NCBI GenBank assembly: GCA_001828855.1
Contig: MHZT01000040.1
Span: 261,507-325,506 of the forward strand
Length of the DNA stretch: 64,000 nucleotides
From: Rhodobacterales bacterium RIFCSPHIGHO2_02_FULL_62_130
GTDB taxonomy: Bacteria > Pseudomonadota > Alphaproteobacteria > Rhodobacterales > Rhodobacteraceae
Direction of reading: 5' to 3'
A program made the position numbers and the translations under genes. Below, piece after piece: positions 49,523 through 58,801 of this stretch (position 1 is the first letter of the stretch; each line of letters starts with the position of its first letter). The notes beneath the pieces are model-generated. The model did no database searches. It was not told where the DNA came from and was given only the letters and a program-made list of their open reading frames with translations.

Positions 49523-51271
49523 ATGACCAAACGCAAGGTAGACCCGATCACGCTGTCGGTGGTGCGGGGGGTGCTGGAGACAACCCAGCGCGAAATGACG
49601 CTGACGCTGGAGCAGACGGCGCGCAGTTCGGTGTTCAACCTTGCGCATGATTATTCCACGGCGCTGTTCAACCACACGCCGGAAATGATCCTGCAAGGGC
49701 AGGATATTCCGATCCACCTTGGCAGCCTGATCCCCGCGATGAAATCGGTCGCGCGCTTTTTCGAGGGCGATATCCACGAGGGCGATCTGATCCTGCACAA
49801 CGATCCGGCCTATGGCGGTTCGCATATCATCGACACCTGCATGTATTATCCGGTGTTCTATCAGGGCGAGTTGGTGTTCTGGACCGTCTGCAAGGGCCAC
49901 CTGACCGATATCGGCGGGCCGGTGCCTGCGGGCTATAACCCCGCCGCGAAAGAGATCTTCGCCGAAGGTTTGCGGATTCCGCCGGTAAAGCTGTGGGACA
50001 AGGGCAAGCCGCGCCATGACGTGATGAACCTGCTGCTGACCAACATGCGCGCCCGCCGCGACCAAGAGGGCGACTTCAACGCATTGATCGGGGCCTGTCA
50101 GGTGGGCGCGCGCAACCTGCGGAATCTGATGGACAAATACGGCAAAGAGACGGTGCAGGAGTGCATCGCGGAACTGCTGGATATGGCCGAAGCGCATATG
50201 CGCAAGCTGATCGCCGAAGTGCCGGATGGCACCTATCACGGCACGGCCATTCTGGAAGACGCGGGCCACGGCTATGGCGATTTTGAAATCAGCGCCGAGG
50301 TGACGATCAAGGGCAATGGCGTTCACATCACCATCGCCTCGCCGCCGCAGATCCCCTATTTCATCAACAGCTATGAGGGGAACAGCTATTCCGGCGTCTA
50401 TCTGGGGCTGATGATGTTCGCCCAACTGCCGCCGCCCTATAACGAGGGGCTGTATCGCTGCGTCACCGTCGATATGGGGCCGAAAGGCACGCTGTGCAAC
50501 GCCAAGTCCCCCGCGCCGCATATGAACTGCACCACCACCCCGATGGAGACGCTGACCGACGCCGTGCGTCTGGCTTTTGAACAGGCCGCCCCCGCCAAGG
50601 TCTGTGCAAGCTGGGGTCATGCCAACGGCTGCAACATCGCAGGCTGGGACAACCGCCATGACGAGGAATATGTCACGATGGTTCTGGCCTCGATCATTTC
50701 CGGTGCAGGGGCCACGGCATCGCAGGATGGCTGGCATGCGGTCGGGCCGGAATGTTGCTTTGGCGCGCTGACATCCGGTGATATCGAGATGCTGGAGCAT
50801 AGCTATCCGATTATTATCCACCGTTACGGGTTGATGGAGGATAGCGGCGGGGCGGGCAAGAACCGTGGCGGTTCCGGCACCTGTTGGGAGGTGGAACCGC
50901 TGGACACCCCGATGACCCTGATCACCTTTGGCGAAGGCCGCCGTATTCCGGCAATGGGGGCGGCAGGGGCGAAATCGGCCATGATCGCGCCCAAGGTCGG
51001 GCGGCTGGAACTGACCCGCAACGGCGGCACCGAAATCATCACCGACAACGTGATCGAAACCATCCAGCCCGGCCAGCGCGCGGCCAACCGCAACCCCGGC
51101 GGCGGCGGCTTTGGCAACCCGTTTGAACGCGATGTGCAAAAGGTGGTCGAGGATGTCCGCAACGGTCTGGTCAGCCTTGAAGGCGCGCGGCTGGACTATG
51201 GCGTCGTCATCACCGACCGCGACACGCTGAAGGTCGATACCGCCGCCACCGCGAAACTGCGCGCCGCCTGA
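49523..51271 (+). CDS. Hydantoinase/oxoprolinase subunit B (lactamase or N-methylhydantoinase type)
   Basis: This 582-residue protein is the HyuB-type subunit of ATP-dependent amide hydrolases or carboxylases (5-oxoprolinase, N-methylhydantoinase, caprolactamase, acetophenone carboxylase). It shows VVRGVLETTQREMTLTLEQTA, the metal-site segment HNDPAYGGSHIIDTCMYYPVF near residue 90, VCKGHLTDIGGPVPAGYNP near residue 122, and the late AANRNPGGGGFGNPFERD. ATG 49523 has a GAGGGAGACGG site. It acts with the ATP-binding subunit encoded next (51359). A lactam substrate is inferred from the genes downstream. Confidence 0.88.
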   Translation: MTKRKVDPITLSVVRGVLETTQREMTLTLEQTARSSVFNLAHDYSTALFNHTPEMILQGQDIPIHLGSLIPAMKSVARFFEGDIHEGDLILHNDPAYGGSHIIDTCMYYPVFYQGELVFWTVCKGHLTDIGGPVPAGYNPAAKEIFAEGLRIPPVKLWDKGKPRHDVMNLLLTNMRARRDQEGDFNALIGACQVGARNLRNLMDKYGKETVQECIAELLDMAEAHMRKLIAEVPDGTYHGTAILEDAGHGYGDFEISAEVTIKGNGVHITIASPPQIPYFINSYEGNSYSGVYLGLMMFAQLPPPYNEGLYRCVTVDMGPKGTLCNAKSPAPHMNCTTTPMETLTDAVRLAFEQAAPAKVCASWGHANGCNIAGWDNRHDEEYVTMVLASIISGAGATASQDGWHAVGPECCFGALTSGDIEMLEHSYPIIIHRYGLMEDSGGAGKNRGGSGTCWEVEPLDTPMTLITFGEGRRIPAMGAAGAKSAMIAPKVGRLELTRNGGTEIITDNVIETIQPGQRAANRNPGGGGFGNPFERDVQKVVEDVRNGLVSLEGARLDYGVVITDRDTLKVDTAATAKLRAA

Positions 51272-51358
51272 ACCTGTAACCCCTTGGACTAGCCTGCCGT
51301 TTGGCCGCGCCGCTGCGCTGCGCCCGCTGGCCTGTCATACCCTGAAAGGATCATTTCC

Positions 51359-53443
51359 ATGCAGAACCAATATCGCCTTGGCATCGACGCGGGCGGCACC
51401 TTCACCGACTTCATCCTTGCCGACCGCAAGGGCGAGGTGCGGATTTTCAAGGCGCTTTCGACGCCGAACGATCCCACCCTTGCCATCCGCAACGGGCTGA
51501 AACTGATCGAAGAGGAAACCGGCATTTCCCCCCGCGAGATCGTCTCGAACTCTGATCTGTGCATCAACGGCACTACGGTGGGGCTGAACGCGCTGATCAC
51601 CCATAATGGTGCCAAAACCGGCCTGATCGCCACCAAGGGCCACGAGGACAGCATCGAAATCCGTCTTGGCCACAAGGAAGACGGCTATCGCTATGACCCC
51701 GAATATCCGCCCGCAACCATGCTGGTGCCGCGTTATCTGCGCCGTGGGGTGTCGGAACGGGTGATCTCGACCGGCGCGGTTTACACGCCGCTGAACGAGG
51801 AGGAAGTGCGCGACGCCTGCCGTCACTTTATCCGTGAAGGCGTTGAATCTGTAGCGATTTCCTTCGTCTGGTCGGTGCTGCACACCGAACACGAGATGCG
51901 CGCCGCCGAGATTGTGCGCGAGATGATGCCGAGTGTCCGCCTGACCGTGGGCAGCCAGCTTTATCCGCAGGTGCGCGAATATACCCGCACCTCGACCGCT
52001 ATCGTGAATGCCTATCTGGCCCCGATCCTGCAACGCTATGTCGAGGCGGTGGACGGTTACTTCCAGTCCTTGGGCGCGCGGCATCCGGTGCGGTATTTCC
52101 AGTCGAACGGCGGGCTTGCGCTGGGCAATGTGGTGTCGGATCAGTCGGTTTATGCCATCAACTCTGGCCCCGCTTCGGCTCCGCAGGCGGCGCTGTATAT
52201 CGGCGCGCCGTGGGATCTGAAGAACATCATCACGGTCGATATGGGTGGCACCTCGTTTGACATCACCCTGACCCGCGACGGGCGGGCGAATGTGTCGAAG
52301 AACATCGATTTCCTGCGCTATCGCATCGGTATTCCGATGATTCAGGTGGAAACGCTGGGCGCGGGTGGCGGCTCGATCGGCTGGATCGACAGCATGGGTC
52401 TGTTGCAGATGGGTCCGCAATCGGCAGGGTCGGAACCCGGTCCGGCCTGCTATGACCAAGGGGGCGAAAAGCCCACCACCACCGATGCCAACCTGATCCT
52501 TGGCTATCTTAATCCCGATGGTCTGGTGGGCGGGCGTCTGCCTTTGAACGTCGAAAAGGCGCATCGGGCGATCAAAACCCATCTGGCCGATCCGCTGGGG
52601 CTGACGGTGGAACAGGCAGCGTTCGGCATGTTTACCATCGTGAACAACAACATGGTAAACGCCATCCGCCGTGTGTCTGTGGAACGCGGCTATGACCCGC
52701 GTGATTTCGTGCTGAACTGTGCCGGCGGGGCGACGGGCGCGCATATCATGGCGCTGGCGCGGGAAATGGGCATCACCAAGGTGCTGATCTCCAAGCTGGC
52801 CTCGGGGCTGTGCGCCTTTGGGCAAATCCTGTCGGATGTGAAATACAACTACATGGCACCTGCGCCGGTGCGTCTGGAAGGGGCCGAGTCTGCCGCGCGT
52901 CTGGATACGTTGTTCAACGGGCTGGAAACCCGTGGCATGAAGGATCTGAAGGCGGACAACTTTACCGAAGACCGCATCTCGATCCGCCGCAGTCTGGACA
53001 TGCGCTATGTCGGCCAAGTCCATGAATGCACCGTGGATGTCGAGGCCTTCACCATCGACGAGGCCGCGCTTGAGCGTCTGAAAGCCGCCTTCCACGCCCG
53101 CCACGAAGAGCTTTACACCTATTCCGAACCGCAAAGCGCGGTCGAGGTGGTGAACGTCGAAAGCGCGATTTCGGGGGCGGTGGATCGTCCGGCGCGGATG
53201 GTGATCGCAGCGGGGCAGGGCGCGCATACCGCACTGAAAGGCACCCGCCCGATGATCTTCAACGCCGAAGGCATCGCACAGGATACGCCGGTTTATGACG
53301 GCGCTCTGCTGGGGGCCGGTGATGTGCTGGTGGGTCCGGCGGTCATTCAGGAAGTGACCACGACGCTGGTGATCGAACCGGAGTGGAAGGTCGAGCTGGA
53401 TGCGACCGGCGTTTATGTCGTCACCCAGACGGGTGCTGCATAA
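51359..53443 (+). CDS. Hydantoinase/oxoprolinase ATP-binding subunit A
   Basis: This 694-residue protein is the HyuA-type subunit, which phosphorylates the substrate amide oxygen with ATP so that subunit B can open it. It starts with the sugar-kinase/actin-like phosphate loop RLGIDAGGTFTDFILADRKG and has the second nucleotide loop TVDMGGTSFDITLTRDG near residue 295; CAGGATGAHIMALAREMGI near residue 455 is also typical. AAAGGATC precedes the start. It lies between subunit B and a complete LIV-type transporter, all in the same direction. Which cyclic amide it opens is not decided by the sequence. Confidence 0.9.
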   Translation: MQNQYRLGIDAGGTFTDFILADRKGEVRIFKALSTPNDPTLAIRNGLKLIEEETGISPREIVSNSDLCINGTTVGLNALITHNGAKTGLIATKGHEDSIEIRLGHKEDGYRYDPEYPPATMLVPRYLRRGVSERVISTGAVYTPLNEEEVRDACRHFIREGVESVAISFVWSVLHTEHEMRAAEIVREMMPSVRLTVGSQLYPQVREYTRTSTAIVNAYLAPILQRYVEAVDGYFQSLGARHPVRYFQSNGGLALGNVVSDQSVYAINSGPASAPQAALYIGAPWDLKNIITVDMGGTSFDITLTRDGRANVSKNIDFLRYRIGIPMIQVETLGAGGGSIGWIDSMGLLQMGPQSAGSEPGPACYDQGGEKPTTTDANLILGYLNPDGLVGGRLPLNVEKAHRAIKTHLADPLGLTVEQAAFGMFTIVNNNMVNAIRRVSVERGYDPRDFVLNCAGGATGAHIMALAREMGITKVLISKLASGLCAFGQILSDVKYNYMAPAPVRLEGAESAARLDTLFNGLETRGMKDLKADNFTEDRISIRRSLDMRYVGQVHECTVDVEAFTIDEAALERLKAAFHARHEELYTYSEPQSAVEVVNVESAISGAVDRPARMVIAAGQGAHTALKGTRPMIFNAEGIAQDTPVYDGALLGAGDVLVGPAVIQEVTTTLVIEPEWKVELDATGVYVVTQTGAA

Positions 53444-53444
53444 G

Positions 53445-54173
53445 ATGGCGCTGGCGCTGGAACAGGTGGGGGTCGCCTTTGGCGGCTTCCAGGCCCTTGG
53501 GGCGGTGTCCCTGACGGTGCAGCCGGGGCGGGTCATGGGGCTGATCGGGCCGAATGGCGCGGGCAAGACCACTTGCGTCAATGTCCTGACCGGATTTCAG
53601 CGCCCGACCGAGGGGCGGGTGATCCTTGGCGAACGCGATGTCTCGCGACACTCGGCCCATGCGCTGCGCCGTCTGGGCGTTGCGCGCACCTTTCAGGCGG
53701 GGCGGTTGTTCACCGGCCTTGATGTGCTGGACAATCTGGCGGTGACGGGGGTGGGCCTTGGCCAATCGCGCCACCATGCCGAGGTCGAGGCGATCCGCCT
53801 GCTGGACTGGATGGGTCTGACGGGGATGCAAAGCCGCTCTGCCGCAGGGCTGCCCTATACGGATGAACGCCGCGTGGCGATTGCCCGCGCGTTGATGGGC
53901 AAGCCGCAATTCCTGCTGCTGGACGAACCCGCCGCGGGCATGTCCGAACCCGAGGCCGCCGATCTTGCCGCCCTGATCCGCCGCATCGCAATCGAACTAG
54001 GCGTGGGCGTGCTGCTGATCGAACACAATGTCGGGCTGGTCCTTTCCGTCTGCGCGCATGTGGTCGTGTTGGACGGGGGCCGCGTGATCGAGGCGGGCGA
54101 CCGTGCCGCCATCCTGTCCAGCCGCGCCGTGCGCGAGGCCTATCTGGGCGCCGACCATCCGGAGGCTGCATGA
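53445..54173 (+). CDS. livG: LIV-type ABC transporter ATPase (LivG-like)
   Basis: This 242-residue ATPase has Walker A GPNGAGKTTCVNVLTG near residue 33, the ABC signature region near residue 140 in the divergent form AAGLPYTDERRVAIARALM, and Walker B FLLLDEPAAGMSEPE. The loop FQAGRLFTGLDVLDNLAV after the Q-loop is characteristic of LivG. The signature lacks the usual LSGGQ and reads LPYTDER instead, a form found in LivG-type proteins. ATG 53445 lies one base after the hydantoinase stop, and the stop overlaps livF. It pairs with LivF below the LivH/LivM channel. Confidence 0.9.
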   Translation: MALALEQVGVAFGGFQALGAVSLTVQPGRVMGLIGPNGAGKTTCVNVLTGFQRPTEGRVILGERDVSRHSAHALRRLGVARTFQAGRLFTGLDVLDNLAVTGVGLGQSRHHAEVEAIRLLDWMGLTGMQSRSAAGLPYTDERRVAIARALMGKPQFLLLDEPAAGMSEPEAADLAALIRRIAIELGVGVLLIEHNVGLVLSVCAHVVVLDGGRVIEAGDRAAILSSRAVREAYLGADHPEAA

Positions 54174-54895
54174 TGTCCAAACTTGGAGTTTTCGACCTTT
54201 CGGTGCGCTACGGCAAGTTGACGGCTGTCAACGATATTTCCTTCTCGGTGGCCGAAGGAGAGCGGGTGTTCATCTCGGGGCCGAACGGGGCGGGGAAATC
54301 CTCGCTGCTGGCGGCGATTGCGGGCGAGGTGCGCGCGGCGCATGGCCGGATCGAGATGGATGGCGACATCCTGTCGGGTCGCGTCCCCGAAGCCATTGCA
54401 CGGCGCGGGCTGTCGATGGTGCCGGAAGGGCGGCGGATTTTCCGCGCCTTGACCGTGCAGGAAAACCTGATGGTCGGGGTGGGTCTGCGCCGTGACAAAA
54501 CGGCGGTGCCGGATGATCTGGAGGCGATCTATGCCGCCTTTCCGATCCTTGGCACCCGTCGTCATGCCAATGCGGGGGCGCTTTCGGGCGGGCAGCAGCA
54601 GATGCTGGCGATTGGCCGCGCGCTGATGACCAACCCGAAACTGATGCTGGTGGATGAGCCATCCTTGGGCCTTGCCCCGCGCGTGGTGGACGAGGTTTAC
54701 GACCGCCTGTGCAGCCTTCAGGCCCAACGCGGCCTGACGCTGGTGATCGTCGAGCAAAGCTCGGCGCGGGCGGGGCGCGTGGGCGGGCGGATGCTGTTGC
54801 TGCGCGGCGGGCGGATCGTGGCGGATGGCGATGCCACCGCCTTTGCCGCCGATGACCTGCTGAAGGAAGCCTATTTCGGAGAGGCCACGCCATGA
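54170..54895 (+). CDS. livF: LIV-type ABC transporter ATPase (LivF-like)
   Basis: This 241-residue ATPase shows Walker A GPNGAGKSSLLAAIAGE near residue 34, RRGLSMVPEGRRIFRALTVQENL near residue 75, which is typical of LivF, the signature LSGGQQQMLAIGRAL near residue 142 and Walker B LMLVDEPSLGLAPR. It is the second ATPase of the transporter. The start overlaps the livG stop (ATGATG, either Met possible) and the stop overlaps the livH start (ATGA), so the transporter genes are tightly coupled. Confidence 0.93.
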   Translation: MMSKLGVFDLSVRYGKLTAVNDISFSVAEGERVFISGPNGAGKSSLLAAIAGEVRAAHGRIEMDGDILSGRVPEAIARRGLSMVPEGRRIFRALTVQENLMVGVGLRRDKTAVPDDLEAIYAAFPILGTRRHANAGALSGGQQQMLAIGRALMTNPKLMLVDEPSLGLAPRVVDEVYDRLCSLQAQRGLTLVIVEQSSARAGRVGGRMLLLRGGRIVADGDATAFAADDLLKEAYFGEATP

Positions 54896-55800
54896 CTCTG
54901 CAACTTCTGTTCGACGCGCTGTCGCTGGGCGGCATCTATGCCATCGCGGCGCTTGGCATCGCGCTTATCTTTGGCGTGATGAAGTTGGTGAATTTTGCCC
55001 ATGGCCAGTTCATCGCCTTTGCTGTGTTCGCGCTGATCGTGCCGTCCACCGATGCGGTGGCGGTGATGGGACTGGGGGCGGCACCCGCACTGGTGCTGGT
55101 GCCTGCCATTCTGGCGGTGGGCGCGGGGCTGGCGGTGGCGTCGGAATATCTGGTGTTCCGCCCGCTGCGCAACGCCTCGCCGGTGGCGCTGATGGTGGCC
55201 AGTTTCGCGCTGGGCGTGGTGATCCAGAACGGGCTGCTGGTGGCCTATGGCGGGCGGCCCAAGGCGATCAGCCTGTGGCCCGAACTGGGCAAGCCCGTGG
55301 CCCTGCTGGGGGCCGAGGTGCCGATGCTGCAGATCATCGTGATTGTGTCGGTGCTGGTGGTGCTGGCCCTGCTGGCGGTGATGCTGAAGCGCAGCCGCAT
55401 CGGGTTGGAGATGCGGGCCGCCGCCGAAGATTTCGGCATGGCGCGGCTGCTGGGGGTGCGGGCAAATGCGGTGATCGCGGGGGCCTTCGCGCTGTCCGGC
55501 GCACTGGCCGCCACGGTGGCGCTGGTGCTGGTGGCGCAAACCGGTGTGGCCGATGTGCGGATGGGCGGGCAGATCATGCTGGTGGCCTTTATCGCCACGG
55601 TGGTTGGCGGCATGGGCAGCCTGCCCGGAGCAGTGGCCGCAGGCTTTGCGCTTGGGGCGGCATCCGTGGCGCTGCAAGCCGCCCTGCCGATCGAGGCGCG
55701 TCCCTTCCGCGATGCCTTCCTCTACGGCCTTGTAATCCTTGTTCTTCTTCTGCGTCCGCAGGGGCTTTTCGCCGCTGCCAGCGCCAAACCGAGGGTCTGA
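54892..55800 (+). CDS. livH: LIV-type ABC transporter permease (LivH-like)
   Basis: This 302-residue inner-membrane protein has about eight hydrophobic segments and the LivH hallmarks LSLGGIYAIAALGIALIFGVMKLVNFAHGQF near the start and GLEMRAAAEDFGMARLLGVRANAVI, the ATPase-contact loop, near residue 180. It forms half of the channel with LivM. The start overlaps livF and the stop is one base before the livM start. Substrates of this permease family are branched amino acids, amides, urea or small aromatics. Confidence 0.92.
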   Translation: MTLQLLFDALSLGGIYAIAALGIALIFGVMKLVNFAHGQFIAFAVFALIVPSTDAVAVMGLGAAPALVLVPAILAVGAGLAVASEYLVFRPLRNASPVALMVASFALGVVIQNGLLVAYGGRPKAISLWPELGKPVALLGAEVPMLQIIVIVSVLVVLALLAVMLKRSRIGLEMRAAAEDFGMARLLGVRANAVIAGAFALSGALAATVALVLVAQTGVADVRMGGQIMLVAFIATVVGGMGSLPGAVAAGFALGAASVALQAALPIEARPFRDAFLYGLVILVLLLRPQGLFAAASAKPRV

Positions 55801-55801
55801 C

Positions 55802-56851
55802 ATGACCGAACATCAAGCCCGTAAACTGGCCAGCCTGACCACGCCTTTGCTGCTGATCGCGCTGCTGGCCGTCTTTGTCCTGCTGGTCGGGGCCTTTGGC
55901 GACCGATCTTTGGGCCGCATGGCCGCCGAAACGCTGATCCGCGTCACGCTGGTGGTGGGGTTCTGGATATTCGTCGGCAACTCTGGTGTCGTCAGCTTTG
56001 GCCATGCCGCCTTTGCCTGCGTGGGGGCCTATGTTTCGGCTTGGGTCACGCTGAAGCCCGAGATGAAAACCCTGCTGCTGACCGGGCTGCCCGATTGGCT
56101 GGCGCAGGCGGAATGGCATGTGCTGCCCGCAGCCGTTGCGGCGGGGGCGGTGGCGGCGGTGCTGGCACTGGTGACTGGCGCGGCCATCCTGCGGCTGTCG
56201 GGGATTGCGGCATCTATTGCCACCTTTGCCTTTCTGGCGATGGTGAACACGATCTGGGCGAACTGGACGCCTGTTACGGGCGGCACCTCGTCTGTGGTGG
56301 GGCTGGCGCGCTATGTCAGCCCTTGGGTGGGGCTGGGATGGGCGGCGGCGGCGATTGTGGTGGCGGCGGTCTATGCCACCTCGGCCTCGGGCCTTGCCCT
56401 GCGCGCCACCCGCGAAGACGAAGTGGCCGCCAGCGCCAGCGGCATCGACCGCTATCGCCACCGCCTTGCCGCCTACACCGTGTCCGCGTTTTTCTGCGGG
56501 GTGGGCGGCGCGCTGATGGGGCATTTCATCGGCGTCATCAACCCCGACGGATTTTACCTAAGCCTGACCTTCCTGATGCTGGCGATGCTGGTGATGGGCG
56601 GGATTGGCAGCCTTTCGGGCGCTGTGGTGGGGGTGCTTGTCGTTTCCATCGCGGTCGAAGGGCTGGTCCGGCTGGAAAAGGGCGTCACCCTTGGCGCGAC
56701 CGAGATCGCCCTGCCCGCAGGCAGTCAGGAAATCCTGATCGGGCTTGCGATGATTTTAGTGCTGATTTTCCGCCCCGCCGGCCTGCTGGCGGGACGCGAT
56801 CTGAGCTTGCCCGCCGCATGGGTCGCGGGACGGGCGAAGACGACCAAATGA
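55802..56851 (+). CDS. livM: LIV-type ABC transporter permease (LivM-like)
   Basis: This 349-residue inner-membrane protein has about nine hydrophobic segments, FWIFVGNSGVVSFGHAAFACVGAYV near residue 60 and the contact loop ALRATREDEVAASASGIDRYRHRL near residue 200, both LivM features. Its C-terminal RPAGLLAGRDLSLPAAW is also usual. ATG 55802 follows the livH stop by one base. It completes the membrane channel; the binding protein gene follows after 25 bases. Confidence 0.92.
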   Translation: MTEHQARKLASLTTPLLLIALLAVFVLLVGAFGDRSLGRMAAETLIRVTLVVGFWIFVGNSGVVSFGHAAFACVGAYVSAWVTLKPEMKTLLLTGLPDWLAQAEWHVLPAAVAAGAVAAVLALVTGAAILRLSGIAASIATFAFLAMVNTIWANWTPVTGGTSSVVGLARYVSPWVGLGWAAAAIVVAAVYATSASGLALRATREDEVAASASGIDRYRHRLAAYTVSAFFCGVGGALMGHFIGVINPDGFYLSLTFLMLAMLVMGGIGSLSGAVVGVLVVSIAVEGLVRLEKGVTLGATEIALPAGSQEILIGLAMILVLIFRPAGLLAGRDLSLPAAWVAGRAKTTK

Positions 56852-56876
56852 CCCGAACACTCAACAGGAGAGAGAC

Positions 56877-58052
56877 ATGAAACACCTGACCCTTGGCACC
56901 GCACTGGTTGCGGCGCTGGCCACCCCTGCGATGGCCGAAGATATTACCGTGGGCTTCGCGATTGCGAAATCCGGCTGGATGGAGGCCTATGACACCCCCG
57001 CTGCAACGGCTGCGAAAATCCGCATCGACGAGATTAACGCCGCAGGCGGCCTTCTGGGCAACCAGATCAACTGGGTGGAATCCGACACCCGCACCGACCG
57101 CGCCGAGGCTGCAAAGGCCGGTCTTGATCTGGTCGATCAGGGCGCGCAGATGCTGGTTGTGTCCTGCGACTATGACTTCGGTGCGCCGTCCGCACTGGTG
57201 GCGGAAGGCGAGGGCATGAACTCGTTCTTCCTTTGCGCCGAAGATGTGAAGGCCGGGATTCAGGGCGTGGGGCCGAATGCGTTCTCGTCCTCGGTTCTGG
57301 CGCCGGTTCAGGGGGCCACGATGGCCGAATGGTCCTATTCCAAGCGCGAGGCCCGCAAGGCCTATGTGCTGGAGGATACCTTCATCGAGTATAACAAAGG
57401 CATCTGCACCGGTTTCAACTGGATGTTCCCGCGTCTTGAAGGCGCGGAAATCGTGGGCCGCGATACGTTCAAGAACGACGATGCCTCGATCGCCAGCCAG
57501 ATCACGCGGATCAAGGAACTGGCCGAGGAACCCGATGTCATAATGCTGTGCTCGGTCATGCCGGGGGCGGCTGCGGCGGTGCGGCAGATCCGGGCTGCGG
57601 GCATCAACTCGTTGATCCTGAACGGATCGGCAGTGGACGGCAGCTATTGGCTGGATGCCACGCCGGACCTGTCTGGCTTTGTCGTGCCGGTGCAGGGGTC
57701 GATCTATGGCGACGATCCGCGCCCCGAGGTGGAAGCCTTCAACGCCGCCTATGAAAAGGCCACCGGCGCGCGTCCGGCCAGCCAATACGCCTATCCGGGC
57801 TATGTGCTGATCGACCTGTGGGCCAAGGCTGTGGAACGTGCAGGCACGCTGGAAGGTGCCGCCGTCACCGCGGAACTGGAAAAGATGCAAGACGAGCCGA
57901 CTGCCTTTGGTCCGCGCAGCTTCTCGGGCGAATTGCACCACCAGAACACCGCGCTGATGCAGATCATCGAGATCACCGGCGGCAAGCCTGCCCGTGTTGA
58001 CGAATGGCGCATTTCCGAACCCGTCCCGATGGACGTTCTGATCGCGAAATGA
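56877..58052 (+). CDS. livK: LIV-type ABC transporter binding protein
   Basis: This 391-residue periplasmic protein has a signal peptide (ATPAMA, residues 1 to about 20) and the Peripla_BP_6 fold: ITVGFAIAKSGWMEAYDTPA at the start, KIRIDEINAAGGLLGNQINWV, and DVIMLCSVMPGAAAAVRQIRAAG in the second lobe. Ligand-contact segments VVSCDYDFGAPSALVAEGEG and SQYAYPGYVLIDLWAKAV differ from classical leucine-binding proteins, so an amide, lactam or omega-amino acid is plausible as ligand. An AGGAGAGAG ribosome site precedes ATG 56877. It is the last gene of the hydantoinase-transporter run. Confidence 0.9.
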   Translation: MKHLTLGTALVAALATPAMAEDITVGFAIAKSGWMEAYDTPAATAAKIRIDEINAAGGLLGNQINWVESDTRTDRAEAAKAGLDLVDQGAQMLVVSCDYDFGAPSALVAEGEGMNSFFLCAEDVKAGIQGVGPNAFSSSVLAPVQGATMAEWSYSKREARKAYVLEDTFIEYNKGICTGFNWMFPRLEGAEIVGRDTFKNDDASIASQITRIKELAEEPDVIMLCSVMPGAAAAVRQIRAAGINSLILNGSAVDGSYWLDATPDLSGFVVPVQGSIYGDDPRPEVEAFNAAYEKATGARPASQYAYPGYVLIDLWAKAVERAGTLEGAAVTAELEKMQDEPTAFGPRSFSGELHHQNTALMQIIEITGGKPARVDEWRISEPVPMDVLIAK

Positions 58053-58093
58053 TCCTGCGGCGCGTGTCCTGAAGCTCTCGCAGGATGCGCGCC
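58052..58093. terminator. Possible bidirectional terminator between livK and the XRE-cupin gene
   Basis: ATCCTGCG (58052-58059) can pair with CGCAGGAT (58079-58086), and an alternative GGCGCG/CGCGCC pairing overlaps it. It lies between two convergent genes and is followed on the plus strand by GTTTCTT. Confidence 0.4.
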
Positions 58094-58098
58094 GTTTC

Positions 58099-58680
58099 TT
58101 ACAGATAGGGCGGGGTGCAGGCCGAAACCACCACGGCCTCACGGTCGCCCAGGTTGCGAAAGCGGTGCGGTTCGGTCGACTCGAACAGATAGCTGTCGCC
58201 CGCTTTCAGCACCGCCGTTTGCACACCTACCGTCAGTTCGATCTCGCCCGAGATCACGACGCCGCCCTCATTGCCGATATGTTCCAGCATCGCCTCGCCG
58301 GTATCGGCACCGGGTTCATAGCGTTCATACAGGATTTGCAGCCCATGCGCCTTGGCATCGCCGACCTGCTGCATCGTGATGCGCCCGCCGGTCGCCTCGG
58401 TCTTGGTGTAAAGCCGTGTGGTCAGATCGCGCAATTCATGCGGTTTGAAGAAAACCGCGCTGGTCTGTGGCGCGTCGGGTTCGAAAAACTCGGACATCGT
58501 GACCTTCAGCCCGCCCAGAATCTTGCGCAAGGAGGCCACCGAGGGGCTGGAGCGGTTGGTTTCGATCATGGAAATCTGGCCATGCGGCACATCGGATGCC
58601 TCGGCCAGCTGCCGCTGCGACAGGCCAGCCGCCAGCCGCATTTCCTTCAACCGGCTGCCCACGTCGAAATCTTGAATCAT
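58099..58680 (-). CDS. XRE-cupin transcriptional regulator (PuuR-like)
   Basis: This 193-residue protein has an N-terminal XRE helix-turn-helix (GSRLKEMRLAAGLSQRQLAEASDVPHGQISMIE, about residues 7-40) and a C-terminal cupin domain (about residues 110-190, ADTGEAMLEHIGNEGGVVISGEIEL and DSYLFESTEPHRFRNLG). PuuR, which controls putrescine/GABA degradation in E. coli, has the same build. It is divergent from the GabT-like gene, and GCTCAA-AATA-TTGAGC lies between them as a likely operator. It probably represses the aminotransferase-to-hydroxyacyl-CoA dehydrogenase genes until an omega-amino acid binds. Confidence 0.88.
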   Translation of the reverse strand: MIQDFDVGSRLKEMRLAAGLSQRQLAEASDVPHGQISMIETNRSSPSVASLRKILGGLKVTMSEFFEPDAPQTSAVFFKPHELRDLTTRLYTKTEATGGRITMQQVGDAKAHGLQILYERYEPGADTGEAMLEHIGNEGGVVISGEIELTVGVQTAVLKAGDSYLFESTEPHRFRNLGDREAVVVSACTPPYL

Positions 58681-58746
58681 GTCGCCCCCTTGGTCACCGC
58701 CAGCATAGGGCAGGGGAAAAACGCGCGCAATCTATGCAAAAGTGTT

Positions 58747-58762
58747 GCTCAAAATATTGAGC
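58747..58762. promoter_or_regulatory. Inverted repeat, candidate operator of the XRE-cupin regulator
   Basis: GCTCAA (58747-58752), AATA, TTGAGC (58757-58762) is a perfect inverted repeat in the 120-base gap between the regulator and the aminotransferase gene, 40 bases before the latter's start. Confidence 0.6.
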
Positions 58763-58801
58763 GATGCTATCGCTAATTTCAGTGAATCATCGGAGCCTGT
58801 C

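Noticed and set aside
49523..53443. Creatinine/N-methylhydantoin degradation
   Set aside because: The hydantoinase pair would allow it, but no creatinine deaminase, carbamoylsarcosine hydrolase or sarcosine oxidase genes are seen, while omega-amino acid genes follow.
51335..53581. A 748-codon minus-strand frame opposite the hydantoinase ATP-binding subunit
   Set aside because: Same reason: antisense shadow of a well-supported gene. Similar long frames opposite 59201-61015, 19662-20843 and 4 kb were rejected too.
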